NCBI GenBank assembly: GCA_900471485.1
Contig: UCEU01000028.1
Location: forward strand, 37,111 to 101,110
From: Hyphomicrobiales bacterium
Lineage (GTDB): Bacteria; Pseudomonadota; Alphaproteobacteria; Rhizobiales; Rhizobiaceae
DNA length: 64,000 nucleotides
Reading direction: 5' to 3'
In this document: in pieces, positions 24,700 to 34,419 of the stretch
How positions within the stretch are numbered: the stretch's first letter is position 1
Layout: every line of letters begins with the position of its first letter
Translations under genes and position numbers: made by a program
The notes under the pieces: generated by a model
Told to the model about the DNA's origin: nothing
The model's database searches: none
The model's input: only the letters and a program-made list of their open reading frames with translations

Positions 24700-27150
24700 T
24701 CAGGCCCTCACCCGCACCATCTCGGGATCATAGAGCGGTTTCAACGACACCTTGCATGGCACCCGCACGCGGGCGACATCAAGCTCGTAGGTGCCTGAAA
24801 GCACGAAATCTTCCGTCACGCCCTCGGCGTTGCGCACGTAGCCGTAGCCGATCGGCTTGCCCACCGTGTAGCCGAAGCCACCGCTCGAGAGCCAGCCGAC
24901 GCGCTTGCCATCGCGGTAAATCGTCTCGCGGCCGAGCAGCACCACGTCGGGATCGTCAGGCACGAAGCAGGCGAGCATCTTTTTGACGCCCGACGCCAGC
25001 TGCCGCTCGATCGCCTCGCGGCCGCGAAACGGCGTGGTCTTCTTCGTCTTCACCGCCCAGCCGAGCCCGGCTTCGATCGGCGTATGATCCGGCCCGATAT
25101 CCGAACCCCAGGCGCGATATCCCTTTTCCAGCCGGCAGCTCTCGATCGCCCGATAGCCGGCATTGACGAGATGCAGCGGCGCACCCGCCGCCATCAGCGC
25201 GTCATAGACGGTCGTGGCGTATTCGATCGGCACATGCAGCTCATAGCCGAATTCGCCGACATAGGTGATGCGCAGCGCCCTGACCGGGCAGCCGGCGATG
25301 CCGATGGTTTTCACGCGGCCGAAGGGGAAGGCGGCGTTGGAGACGTCGCTGCCTGTGACCTTCTCCAGCACCGCGCGCGCATTCGGCCCCATCAGCGCCA
25401 GCACCGAATAGGCCGACGTCACATCGACCAGTTCGGCATGTAGATCGTCAGGAATATTGCGGGCTATCCAGTCGAAGTCATGGGTCGCGAAACCGGTGCC
25501 GGTGACGATGTAATACTCGTCCTCGGCGATGCGGGCGCAGGTGAGGTCGCACTCGATGCCACCCTTGTCGTTCAGCATCTGCGTGTAGACGAGCGAGCCC
25601 ACCGGCCTGGCCACATCGTTGGCGGCGACCCAGGAGAGCGCTTTTTCCGCGTCGCGGCCCTTCAGCGTGAACTTGGCAAACGAGGTCTGGTCGAAGATCA
25701 CCGCCGCCTCGCGCACCGCCCTGTGCTCGCGGCCCACCGCCTCGAACCAGTTCTGCCGCTCGTAGCTGTAGACGTCCTTCGGCTCCTCGTTGGCGAAGAG
25801 ATCGGCGAACCAGTTCGGCCGCTCCCAGCCGAGTTTCTCGCCGAAGCACGCGCCCTGCGCCTTCAGCCGGTCGTAGAGCGGCGATTTGCGGCAGGGGCGG
25901 CCGCTGGAATATTCCTCGAAGGGGAAGGCCAGCGTGTAGTGCTTGCCATAGGCTTCCAGCGTGCGGGTGCGCACCCAGTCGGTGTCGAAATGCGGGCGGC
26001 CGAAGCGGCGGATATCGACCGGCCGGAGATCGTAGGGCGGCTCGCCCTTGGAAACCCACTCCGCCAGCGCCATCCCCGCGCCGCCGGCCGATGCGATGCC
26101 GAAGGCGTTGAAGCCGGCACCGACGAAGAAGTTCCTGAGCTCCGGCGCTTCGCCGAGAATGAAGTTGCCATCGGGCGTAAAGCTCTCCGGCCCGTTCAAC
26201 AGCTGCTTGACGCCGACATTCTCGAGATCAGGCACGCGGCCGAGCGCCTGCTCCATGATCTGCTCGAAATGGTCGAAATTGCTGTCGAGCAGCGTATAGT
26301 GGAAACCATCAGGAATGCCCGATGTCGCCCAGGGGATCGGGTTCGGCTCGTAGCCGCCCATCACGATGCCGCCCACCTCTTCCTTGTAATAGGTCAGCCG
26401 GTCGGGATCGCGCAGCGTCGGTAGATTGGAGGGCACGCCGAAGGATTCGGTGATGATGTACTGGTGCTCGACCGAGACCAGGGGCACGTTGACGCCGAAG
26501 CGCGCCGCGAAATTGCGCGTCCATTGCCCGGCGCAGACGACGACACGCTCGCATTCGATGCGGCCCTGCCCGGTGATGACGGCGCGGATGCGGCCCTTGT
26601 CGATCTCGAGGTCGATTACTTCAGTATCCTCGAAGATCGAAACGCCCGCCATGCGCGCGCCCTTGGCGAGCGCCTGCGTGATGTCGGAAGGATTGGCCTG
26701 GCCATCGGTTGGAAGGTAAGCGGCGCCGATCAGGTCGTCTGTTGTCATCAGCGGCCAGAGATCGAAGGCCTCCTGCGGCGTCAGAAGCTGCATGTCGAGC
26801 CCGAAGGATTGCGCCGTGGTCGCCTGCCGCTTCACCTCCGTCCAGCGTTCCTCGTTGCAGGCAAGCCGCAGGCCGCCATTCATCTTCCAACCGGTGCCGA
26901 GCCCGGTCTCGGCCTCCAGCCGTTTGTAGAGATCGACGGAATAGCCGAGCAGCTGGGTGATATTGGCGCTGGTGCGTAACTGGCCGACGAGGCCGGCAGC
27001 ATGGAAAGTCGTGCCCGAGGTCAGCTTCTTGCGCTCCAAGAGCACGGTATCCGTCAAGCCGAGCTTGCCGAGATGATAGGCCGTCGAGCAGCCGATGATG
27101 CCGCCGCCGATGACGACAACCTTGGCGGTCCTGGGCAATTCCTTCGTCAT
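24700..27150 (-). CDS. Dimethylglycine/sarcosine dehydrogenase-like flavoprotein with GcvT domain
   Basis: Encodes 816 residues from ATG 27150. The N-terminal half is a DAO-fold oxidoreductase with the FAD motif VVVIGGGIIGCSTAYHLG (11-28) and LTSGTTFHAAGLVG, where His50 matches the histidine that carries covalent FAD in dimethylglycine dehydrogenase. The C-terminal half, from about 430, is a GcvT aminomethyltransferase domain that hands the methylene group to tetrahydrofolate. The enzyme probably demethylates an N-methylated amine or amino acid. It starts one base after the stop of the phosphotransferase gene, so the two are coupled. The exact substrate is not determined. Confidence 0.85.
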   Translation of the reverse strand: MTKELPRTAKVVVIGGGIIGCSTAYHLGKLGLTDTVLLERKKLTSGTTFHAAGLVGQLRTSANITQLLGYSVDLYKRLEAETGLGTGWKMNGGLRLACNEERWTEVKRQATTAQSFGLDMQLLTPQEAFDLWPLMTTDDLIGAAYLPTDGQANPSDITQALAKGARMAGVSIFEDTEVIDLEIDKGRIRAVITGQGRIECERVVVCAGQWTRNFAARFGVNVPLVSVEHQYIITESFGVPSNLPTLRDPDRLTYYKEEVGGIVMGGYEPNPIPWATSGIPDGFHYTLLDSNFDHFEQIMEQALGRVPDLENVGVKQLLNGPESFTPDGNFILGEAPELRNFFVGAGFNAFGIASAGGAGMALAEWVSKGEPPYDLRPVDIRRFGRPHFDTDWVRTRTLEAYGKHYTLAFPFEEYSSGRPCRKSPLYDRLKAQGACFGEKLGWERPNWFADLFANEEPKDVYSYERQNWFEAVGREHRAVREAAVIFDQTSFAKFTLKGRDAEKALSWVAANDVARPVGSLVYTQMLNDKGGIECDLTCARIAEDEYYIVTGTGFATHDFDWIARNIPDDLHAELVDVTSAYSVLALMGPNARAVLEKVTGSDVSNAAFPFGRVKTIGIAGCPVRALRITYVGEFGYELHVPIEYATTVYDALMAAGAPLHLVNAGYRAIESCRLEKGYRAWGSDIGPDHTPIEAGLGWAVKTKKTTPFRGREAIERQLASGVKKMLACFVPDDPDVVLLGRETIYRDGKRVGWLSSGGFGYTVGKPIGYGYVRNAEGVTEDFVLSGTYELDVARVRVPCKVSLKPLYDPEMVRVRA

Positions 27151-27151
27151 G

Positions 27152-28021
27152 TCATTGATCCTGTTCGGCATAGGCGCGCTCGAAGCGCGCGCGGTTTTCG
27201 GCGGTATAGGCGGCGTAGTCGAAGTCGATCGTCGAGTGGATTTCCGACACCATGCTCCACAGCATCTCGCGCAGCAGCGAAGCGCATTTCATCGCCTGGT
27301 AGCGCCGCCAGAGATCCGGCGTCAGCGGCTTTTGGTAATAGGCCTCCAGCATTGCCCGCTCCGCATCCTCGGAAAACTCGTTGTTGGAGGCGAGCCCGCC
27401 GAGATCGAAGAGCGGCGTGTTGAAGCCGGCATAGTCCCAGTCGATCAGCCAGAGCCTTTTGCCGTCGTCGAGAAAATTGGCGGCCAGCATGTCGTTATGG
27501 CCGAAGGCGATCTCGAAAGGCCCGGCCGCCTGCTCCAGCCGCTCCGCCTTGATCAGAAGATTGGAAAACAGCGGGCTATAGGAACTGCCGGCGGCATCGA
27601 GCGTGGCGATATAGTCGCGCACCACGTGAAACACCCAGAAGATCGTGGCCGTGCCGCGAAACTCCCGTGCGATATCGTGGTGGCAGGCGCGCACCAGCGG
27701 GATCACGCGCTCCAGCGTCCCGGGGTCGCGCAGGTCCTCCGGCGTCAGCGCTCGTGACTGGATATAGTCGAGCACCAGCACGCCCGGCGCGTGGTGGATC
27801 ACAGCAGGCGAGAGCCCGGCCGCATGCGCCGCCTTGCTCGCCGCCAGTTCGTTCGATCGGCTGATGTGATGGACGGGGATGTCGTCGCCGAGCCGCACGA
27901 CCCGCTTCAGCGCGCCGTCGCGGACCAGATAGTTGCGGTTGGTGATGCCTCCAGTGATCGCCGAGATATCGATCGGACCATTCCATATGCCAAGCGCATG
28001 TATACGGTCTTCAGGCGTCAC
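27152..28021 (-). CDS. Choline/ethanolamine kinase-like phosphotransferase
   Basis: Encodes 289 residues from GTG 28021, with AGGGGGA upstream. The protein-kinase-like APH fold is recognised by the catalytic FGHNDMLAANFL (HxD-x4-N) near residues 170-180 and the metal-binding LIDWDYAGFNTPLFDLGGLASNNEF about 20 residues later. This last stretch is characteristic of choline and ethanolamine kinases rather than aminoglycoside kinases. Its glycine-rich ATP loop is GGITNRNYLV. It lies between the ABC ATPase gene and the demethylase gene, so it may phosphorylate the imported or demethylated compound. Confidence 0.8.
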   Translation of the reverse strand: MTPEDRIHALGIWNGPIDISAITGGITNRNYLVRDGALKRVVRLGDDIPVHHISRSNELAASKAAHAAGLSPAVIHHAPGVLVLDYIQSRALTPEDLRDPGTLERVIPLVRACHHDIAREFRGTATIFWVFHVVRDYIATLDAAGSSYSPLFSNLLIKAERLEQAAGPFEIAFGHNDMLAANFLDDGKRLWLIDWDYAGFNTPLFDLGGLASNNEFSEDAERAMLEAYYQKPLTPDLWRRYQAMKCASLLREMLWSMVSEIHSTIDFDYAAYTAENRARFERAYAEQDQ

Positions 28022-28085
28022 GCTGTCCCCCTCGCGGCCTATCCTATTGAAATCTTGGCGAGAAGGCTGCGGGCTGTCAAGCGGG

Positions 28086-29165
<1,080 letters not shown>

Positions 29166-29188
29166 CGTCAAAAATCCTTCCTGGTCCC

Positions 29189-30262
29189 TTATTTCGTTTT
29201 GGCACGCCAATCGGCGTATTTGGGGCTGTCCGCTCCGATCGGCAGCGCGATATCCTGGCCGCTGTCGGAGGATTGATAGATCGCGGTCACCAGTTCCAGC
29301 GCGCGCCGCGCATCCCTTGTCGTGACAGGGAGCGGGCCGTTACCGCTCAGATAGGCGTGGAAATGTTCCATCTGTGTGGTGAAGCGCGGCGCCACCGGCT
29401 GCCAGTCGCCGATCACGGCATCGATCCTGTGCTGGATATCGTCGTTGGCGGCGATGATCTTCCACGGGTCGTTGCCGGGCGAGTAGGGCTCGTGGTTGCT
29501 CTCGAACGTCACGTTCTCGAAGTGCAACCGCAGTCGGCTGATCTGCTCCTGAGAACCAAGCGTGCAGGACAGCGACACGAAGGCGCCGTTCTCCATCTGA
29601 AGGCTCGCCGAGGCGCAATCCTCGACCTCGATCTCGTTGACGCGGGTGGAGACGCGACCGAAGACCTTCGAAACCGGCCCCATCAGGTGCAGCAGCATGT
29701 CGTGCAGGTGCAGCGCATGCGTCACCAGAACGCCGCCAAGCTCGGTCGCCCATTTGCCGCGCCAAGGCACGGCGTAATATTCGGGCGTCCGCAACCAGAA
29801 GGTCTCGACCGAACCCATATAGGGCTTGCCGGCGATGCCGGCCTCGATGATCCGCTTCGCCTTCTCGATGCCGTCGCCATAGCGATACTGGAAGATCGGC
29901 ATCAGAACGCCGCGCGCGGTCTTCTCAGCCTCCATGATCGCATCGACGCCTGATAGCGAGCCGGTCAGCGGCTTCTCGCAGATCACGTGCTTGCCCGATG
30001 CCAGCGCCGCCACGACCTGCTCGAGATGGATGCCGGGCGGCGTGCAGATATCGACGATGTCGATGCTGTCGTCATCAAGGACCTCCGCGAAGGACGTTGT
30101 GCGCGTGGGGATGTCAAACTCGTCGCCGATCTCGCGCAGTCGCTCCTCGTTCAGGTCGCAGATCGTCACGACCTTGAACTTGTCGGGATGCGGCAGGTAG
30201 CCCTCGACGATGTGGGAGCGGCCGATGCCGCAGCCGACGATCGCAACTGTCTTGATACTCAT
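29189..30262 (-). CDS. Gfo/Idh/MocA family oxidoreductase
   Basis: Encodes 357 residues. The N-terminal NAD(P) fold shows AIVGCGIGRSHIVEGYLPH with GxGxxG, VTICDLNEERL, and the family motif VICEKPLTG near residue 95. The C-terminal alpha/beta domain contains GVLVTHALHLHDMLLHLMGP, whose His residues fit the GGxxxDxxxH catalytic region in degenerate form. It is likely to oxidise or epimerise a sugar or inositol-like substrate brought in by the linked transporter. It is cotranscribed with permease genes upstream (21-base gap) and the ATPase downstream. Confidence 0.88.
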   Translation of the reverse strand: MSIKTVAIVGCGIGRSHIVEGYLPHPDKFKVVTICDLNEERLREIGDEFDIPTRTTSFAEVLDDDSIDIVDICTPPGIHLEQVVAALASGKHVICEKPLTGSLSGVDAIMEAEKTARGVLMPIFQYRYGDGIEKAKRIIEAGIAGKPYMGSVETFWLRTPEYYAVPWRGKWATELGGVLVTHALHLHDMLLHLMGPVSKVFGRVSTRVNEIEVEDCASASLQMENGAFVSLSCTLGSQEQISRLRLHFENVTFESNHEPYSPGNDPWKIIAANDDIQHRIDAVIGDWQPVAPRFTTQMEHFHAYLSGNGPLPVTTRDARRALELVTAIYQSSDSGQDIALPIGADSPKYADWRAKTK

Positions 30263-30283
30263 CGATCTATATCCATAACTGCA

Positions 30284-31168
30284 TCAGCGCTTCATGCCCG
30301 TCGTGGCGATGCCGTCGATCAGCAGCCGCTGGAAGAACAGGAAGAAGAAGAACACGGGCACCAGCGTCAGCGTCGACATGGCGAACAGGCCACCCCAGTC
30401 CGAGGCGCTGGTCGAATCGACGAAGGTGCGCAGGCCGAGCTGGATCGTGTAGGTGTTCATGTCGTTGAGGTAGATCAGCGGACCGAAGAAGTCGTCCCAG
30501 GTCCAGATGAAGGAAAAGATCGCGGCGGTCGCCAGCACCGGAAGCGACAGCGGCAGCATGATCTTCCAATAGATGCGCCACGGGCTGCAGCCATCCATCA
30601 TTGCCGCTTCGTCCAGTTCTCGCGGAATGCCGCGGAAGAACTGCACCATAAGGAAGATGAAGAAGGCGTCGCTGGCGAGGAACTTCGGCACGACCAGCGG
30701 CAGGATGGTGTTCACCCAGCCGAGGTTGAGGAAGAGCACGTATTGCGGGATCAGCGTCACGTGATACGGGATCATCAACGTCCCGAGCATGATCGCGAAC
30801 CAGAAGTTCCGGCCGGCGAAGTTGAGCCGTGCGAAGGCATAGGCCGCCAACGAACAGGCAACAACGTTCCCGATCACGGTCAGCACCGAAATGACCAGCG
30901 AGTTCCAGAAGAACCGCCCGAAGCTGATGTCTAGCCCCACCCAGCCGCGCACATAGGACGAGAAGTCGATCGACGACGGAATGAGCGAGGTCGAGGAGAA
31001 TATCTCGTTCTCGGGCCTTACCGATGCCGAGACCATCCACAGCAGCGGATAGAGCATTAGCAGTGAGCCGAGGATCAGCAGCGTATGCACGATGACCGAG
31101 GCCGGCCGGCTGCGCTTGGTGATGTCGGATGGCGGTGCCGCGACCGCAGTTGTGATCCCGTTAGTCAT
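30284..31168 (-). CDS. Carbohydrate ABC transporter permease (MalG type)
   Basis: Encodes 294 residues with six membrane helices, the first after a 25-residue cytoplasmic N-terminus. The EAA loop that contacts the ATPase is ELDEAAMMDGCSPWRIYWKI, with the conserved G and following LPLSLPVLATAAIF. The C-terminus GLFAMSTLTLVPVFFFFLFFQRLLIDGIATTGMKR is typical of MalG-like subunits (last residues GAxK/GMKR). It overlaps the preceding permease gene by eight bases, indicating translational coupling. Confidence 0.93.
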   Translation of the reverse strand: MTNGITTAVAAPPSDITKRSRPASVIVHTLLILGSLLMLYPLLWMVSASVRPENEIFSSTSLIPSSIDFSSYVRGWVGLDISFGRFFWNSLVISVLTVIGNVVACSLAAYAFARLNFAGRNFWFAIMLGTLMIPYHVTLIPQYVLFLNLGWVNTILPLVVPKFLASDAFFIFLMVQFFRGIPRELDEAAMMDGCSPWRIYWKIMLPLSLPVLATAAIFSFIWTWDDFFGPLIYLNDMNTYTIQLGLRTFVDSTSASDWGGLFAMSTLTLVPVFFFFLFFQRLLIDGIATTGMKR

Positions 31169-32123
31169 CGTAATGCACCCAGTAACGCGAGGTCAGGAAC
31201 GAGAAGGCCGTGAAGACCGCGATGATCAGCACGAGAATCCAGGCGAGCGCCGAGGCGTAGCCCATACGGAAATTCCCGAATGCCTCCTGGTAGAGATAAA
31301 GCGTGTAGAACAGCGTCGAATTGATCGGCCCGCCGGTGCCGCCGGAGATGATGAACGCCGGCGTGAACGCCTTGAATGCATCGATCGTCTGCACGACCGC
31401 ATTGAAGAAGATGACCGGCGTCAAAAGCGGCAGCGTGATCTTGTAGAACTGCCTGAACTTCGAGGCGCCGTCGAGGCTCGCCGCTTCGTACATGTCGGTC
31501 GGTATCTGCCTGAGGCCGGCCAGGAAGATGATCATCGGCGAGCCGAACTGCCAGACGCTGAGCGCCACCAGCGTATAGATCGAATAGTTCGGATGCGAGA
31601 TCCAGCTCGGCCCCTGGATGCCGACCTGTGCCAGCGCGGCATTCACCAGGCCGTCACCGGCAAACAGCTGCCGCCAGAGCACGGCGATCGCCACGCTGCC
31701 GCCAAGCAGCGACGGCAGGTAGAAGATGGCACGGTACACGGGCAGGCCCCGCACCCCCTTGTTGAGTGCCATCGCCACCAGGAGCGCGAAGGTCAGCTTG
31801 AAGGGGACGGACAGAACTACATAGGTCAGCGTCACCTTCATCGCCGAAGCGAACTTCGGATCGGCGGTCGCGATGCGCACATAGTTGGCCGTACCCACCC
31901 AGCCTGGCGACCTCAGCATGTCGAAGTCGGTGAAGGACAGGTAGAGCGAGATCAGGGCCGGTCCGAGCGTCAGCCCGAAAAACCCGATCAGCCAGGGAAG
32001 AAGGAACATGTAGCCGGGAGCATTGGCATTCCACATTCGCCGCCAACGGCTGTCGGCGACCGCTCCCTGATAATGTTCCACCGTCACGGCCCGGTCAGCC
32101 GTCGCGCGCATCGCATTGCTCAT
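31161..32123 (-). CDS. Carbohydrate ABC transporter permease (MalF type)
   Basis: Encodes 320 residues from ATG 32123; ATG 32129, overlapping the stop of the binding-protein gene as TGATG, is an alternative. Six membrane helices are predicted, beginning with APGYMFLLPWLIGFFGLTLGPALISLYLSF. The EAA loop is DMYEAASLDGASKFRQFYKI followed by TLPLLTPVIFFN. It pairs with the MalG-type permease downstream and the Tat-exported binding protein upstream to make a complete importer, with the ATPase two genes further on. Confidence 0.92.
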   Translation of the reverse strand: MSNAMRATADRAVTVEHYQGAVADSRWRRMWNANAPGYMFLLPWLIGFFGLTLGPALISLYLSFTDFDMLRSPGWVGTANYVRIATADPKFASAMKVTLTYVVLSVPFKLTFALLVAMALNKGVRGLPVYRAIFYLPSLLGGSVAIAVLWRQLFAGDGLVNAALAQVGIQGPSWISHPNYSIYTLVALSVWQFGSPMIIFLAGLRQIPTDMYEAASLDGASKFRQFYKITLPLLTPVIFFNAVVQTIDAFKAFTPAFIISGGTGGPINSTLFYTLYLYQEAFGNFRMGYASALAWILVLIIAVFTAFSFLTSRYWVHYDD

Positions 32124-32128
32124 GTGCA

Positions 32129-33415
32129 TCAACCTCGCGCGAGAATACGCGTGATCTCGTCGACAAGCTGCTTGCCGCCATCGGCAGGCGTCATCTGCGC
32201 GAAGCCGACCTGCTCGGAAATGTTGCGCAAGGCCTGCTCGCCTTCACCGGCGCCGGAGGGCGGCGGCGGCGGCAGCTTGCCGGCTAGATCGCCGAGCCCA
32301 CCCACATACTCGAGCGGAATCTTGCCGACGGCATCGAGCTTCGTGGCTACCACGTCCCGCATCGCCTTCGATTCCGGAATGCCGCGCTCGACGTCGAGCA
32401 AGGCCGCTGCTTCGGGGTTCGTCACGAAGAAGTTGACGTAATCCACGGCCTGTTCGAGGGCTTTCGATTGCGCCGACACGGAGAAGAACATCGAAGGCTT
32501 GCGGTAGTGGCCGCCCTTCGAGTCCTTGGCGATGCGCATGTAGTTGGTGAGTGCGAGCTTGTCCTTGCTCATCTGCTGGTAGGCGACGAACTGGTTCGAA
32601 TGCGCATAGCCCGACGCCGATTTGCCGAGCGTCACGGTGCTGGTATCGACGTCGTTCTTGTCCAGAGCCTGGATGTCGGCAGGCACGCAGGCGCCGGCGT
32701 CGCGGAACTTGTTCCACATGTCGAACCATTCGGAGGCTTCCTCGACGCCGAAGGCGATCTTGCCGTCGGCGGTGTAGAGTGCCTTGCCGCGCTGGCGCAG
32801 ATAGTTTTCGAAGAGCGGCTCGTTGCCGCTGCCGTCGGCCATCCCGAACATGCCCTTGCGCTTGCCGGCCTTGGTCAGCTCGGCAGCCATCTTGCCGAAT
32901 TCTTCCCATGTGGTGGCCTGCGTCGGCAGGTCGATGCCCGCTTCCTGGAAGGCGGTGGTGTTGATGACGGTCGACGCGGAATTCGCGCCGAGGCTGACGC
33001 CGTAAAGGTGCCCGTTGACGCTGCCGCCCTCGACCTGAGCCGGGTCGAAATCGCTGAGGTTGAGCTTCGAAGGCATATAGGACTCAAGCGGGGCAAGAGC
33101 GCCGCGCCCGGCATATTCGACGATATAGCGATAATCCATCTGGATCACGTCGGGCGCGTTCTTGCCGGCAACCTGTGTTGCCAGGCGCGGCCAGTAGTCG
33201 CCCCAGCCGAGAAACTCGCCGGTGATCGAAACGCCGGAATTCTTGGCCTTGTAAAGGTCCGAGACCTTGTTCGTTCTGTCCGCGCGGGGCTGCGAGCCCC
33301 ACCAGATCAGACGAAGGCGGCTATCGGCGGCATATGCCGGTGCGCCCATTGCGGAAAGCGTGAGAAGCGAGGCCCCACCCGCCATGAAACCACGTCTGTT
33401 GATGCTGAACGTCAT
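32129..33415 (-). CDS. Extracellular sugar-binding protein, Tat-exported
   Basis: Encodes 428 residues from ATG 33415, preceded by GGAGGAAAAACAG. The signal MTFSINRRGFMAGGASLLTL carries a twin-arginine motif with cleavage near AYA-AD. The mature protein is a family 1 (MalE-like) solute-binding protein. It is clearly homologous to the protein at 39763-41052: both share IWWGS/MWWGS, DYW.KLATQ.AG, LRQRGK and TLGKSA.GYAHSNQ-like segments. The gene heads the minus-strand transporter unit. Its promoter contains a 16-bp operator just after the -10, so TetR control is likely. The sugar is unknown, though uronate-containing oligosaccharides fit the context. Confidence 0.9.
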   Translation of the reverse strand: MTFSINRRGFMAGGASLLTLSAMGAPAYAADSRLRLIWWGSQPRADRTNKVSDLYKAKNSGVSITGEFLGWGDYWPRLATQVAGKNAPDVIQMDYRYIVEYAGRGALAPLESYMPSKLNLSDFDPAQVEGGSVNGHLYGVSLGANSASTVINTTAFQEAGIDLPTQATTWEEFGKMAAELTKAGKRKGMFGMADGSGNEPLFENYLRQRGKALYTADGKIAFGVEEASEWFDMWNKFRDAGACVPADIQALDKNDVDTSTVTLGKSASGYAHSNQFVAYQQMSKDKLALTNYMRIAKDSKGGHYRKPSMFFSVSAQSKALEQAVDYVNFFVTNPEAAALLDVERGIPESKAMRDVVATKLDAVGKIPLEYVGGLGDLAGKLPPPPPSGAGEGEQALRNISEQVGFAQMTPADGGKQLVDEITRILARG

Positions 33416-33478
33416 CTGTTTTTCCTCCTCCCTTGGGGAGCGCCTCCACACGCTCCTTGCTGGTTTCTCTTGCAACAA

Positions 33479-33523
33479 ATAACTAATTGGTTACAAGCTA
33501 TGGACAAGCATCGGGCCTGTCAA
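33479..33523 (-). promoter_or_regulatory. Promoter plus 16-bp operator of the minus-strand transporter unit
   Basis: On the minus strand a perfect TTGACA (33523-33518) and TAGCTT (33500-33495) are 17 bases apart. Immediately downstream lies GTAACCAATTAGTTAT (33494-33479), covering the expected transcription start. It matches the site at 34343-34358 at 15 of 16 positions in the same orientation relative to transcription. Confidence 0.72.
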
Positions 33524-33616
33524 GCACTGTTGTCGTGGGCTCCGGATCGAATTCGTTTTTTACAATCTGTTCTCGACCGACTATGAGCGCAATGGGGGCA
33601 AAGGAAAGGGAAGCTG

Positions 33617-34294
33617 ATGGATGACAGCAGCGGCAAAGGGGTTAAGAAGACAGCAAGGCGTCGTGCGCCCGATCGTGTTCTGCAGCGCGATCCGGAGCGT
33701 ACGCGGGCTGCGATCTTGGAGGCAGCCACCCAGGAATTCGCGGAAAACGGCATGGGCGGCGCCCGTGTCGATGCGATCGCCGAGCGCGCCGGCACCAACA
33801 AGCGCATGCTCTATCATTACTTCGGCGACAAGGAGCAGCTCTATCTCCACGTGCTCGAGGAGGCCTATGTCGCGATCCGCACCGCCGAGCGGGCGCTGCA
33901 CATCGGCGACCGCACCCCGGAAGAAGGTATCACCGAGCTCGCGCTCTTCACTTGGCGCTACTTCCTGAAGAATCCGGAGTTTCTGAGCCTGCTCGGCACG
34001 GAAAACCTGCACCGCGCGCGCTGGCTGCGCCAGTCGGTGCGGCTCAAGGAATTGCACTCGCATCTGATCGGCGAGTTGTCGCAGGTGCTGGCGCAGGGCA
34101 AGGCCTCGGGCGTCTTTATTCCAACCGCCGATCCGTTGAATGTCTACCTGACGATCGCTTCGCTCGGTTACTTCTATCTGTCCAACCAGTATACGCTCTC
34201 GACGATCTTCGGCCGCGATCTCGCGGTGCCCGCAAACCTCGACGCCTGGGAGCGGCACATCGTCCACGTCACGCTCGCCTCGATCAAGGCCTGA
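33617..34294 (+). CDS. TetR/AcrR family transcriptional regulator
   Basis: Encodes 225 residues. The N-terminal DNA-binding domain is classical: RDPERTRAAILEAATQEFAE, then the helix-turn-helix GGARVDAIAERAGTNKRMLYHYFGDKEQL around residues 47-75 (given in parts). The C-terminal ligand domain resembles RutR-like regulators, with ELALFTWRYFLKNPEFLSLL. The gene is divergent from the transporter unit and upstream of a Gfo/Idh gene. Both flanking promoters carry the same 16-bp palindrome, which makes this protein their most likely repressor. The inducer is unknown, plausibly a sugar-acid intermediate. Confidence 0.9.
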   Translation: MDDSSGKGVKKTARRRAPDRVLQRDPERTRAAILEAATQEFAENGMGGARVDAIAERAGTNKRMLYHYFGDKEQLYLHVLEEAYVAIRTAERALHIGDRTPEEGITELALFTWRYFLKNPEFLSLLGTENLHRARWLRQSVRLKELHSHLIGELSQVLAQGKASGVFIPTADPLNVYLTIASLGYFYLSNQYTLSTIFGRDLAVPANLDAWERHIVHVTLASIKA

Positions 34295-34315
34295 TCCGAA
34301 ATCGCGGAAAGCCTA

Positions 34316-34358
34316 TTGACACTCGCGCCGCTCTGTCATCAGGTAACCAATTAGTTAC
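34316..34358 (+). promoter_or_regulatory. Promoter plus 16-bp operator of the Gfo/Idh gene
   Basis: A perfect TTGACA lies at 34316-34321; the hexamer 17 bases later, TCAGGT, is poor. GTAACCAATTAGTTAC at 34343-34358 is a near-perfect palindrome (GTAAC-N6-GTTAC) starting at the -10 end. The layout mirrors the promoter at 33523-33479, and the site is 61 bases before the gene start. Confidence 0.7.
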
Positions 34359-34419
34359 AGAGGGTCGTCGTCATGCGTACGGAGGCGCATCGGCGGCCTG
34401 GATGAAGGAGGATCATTCC

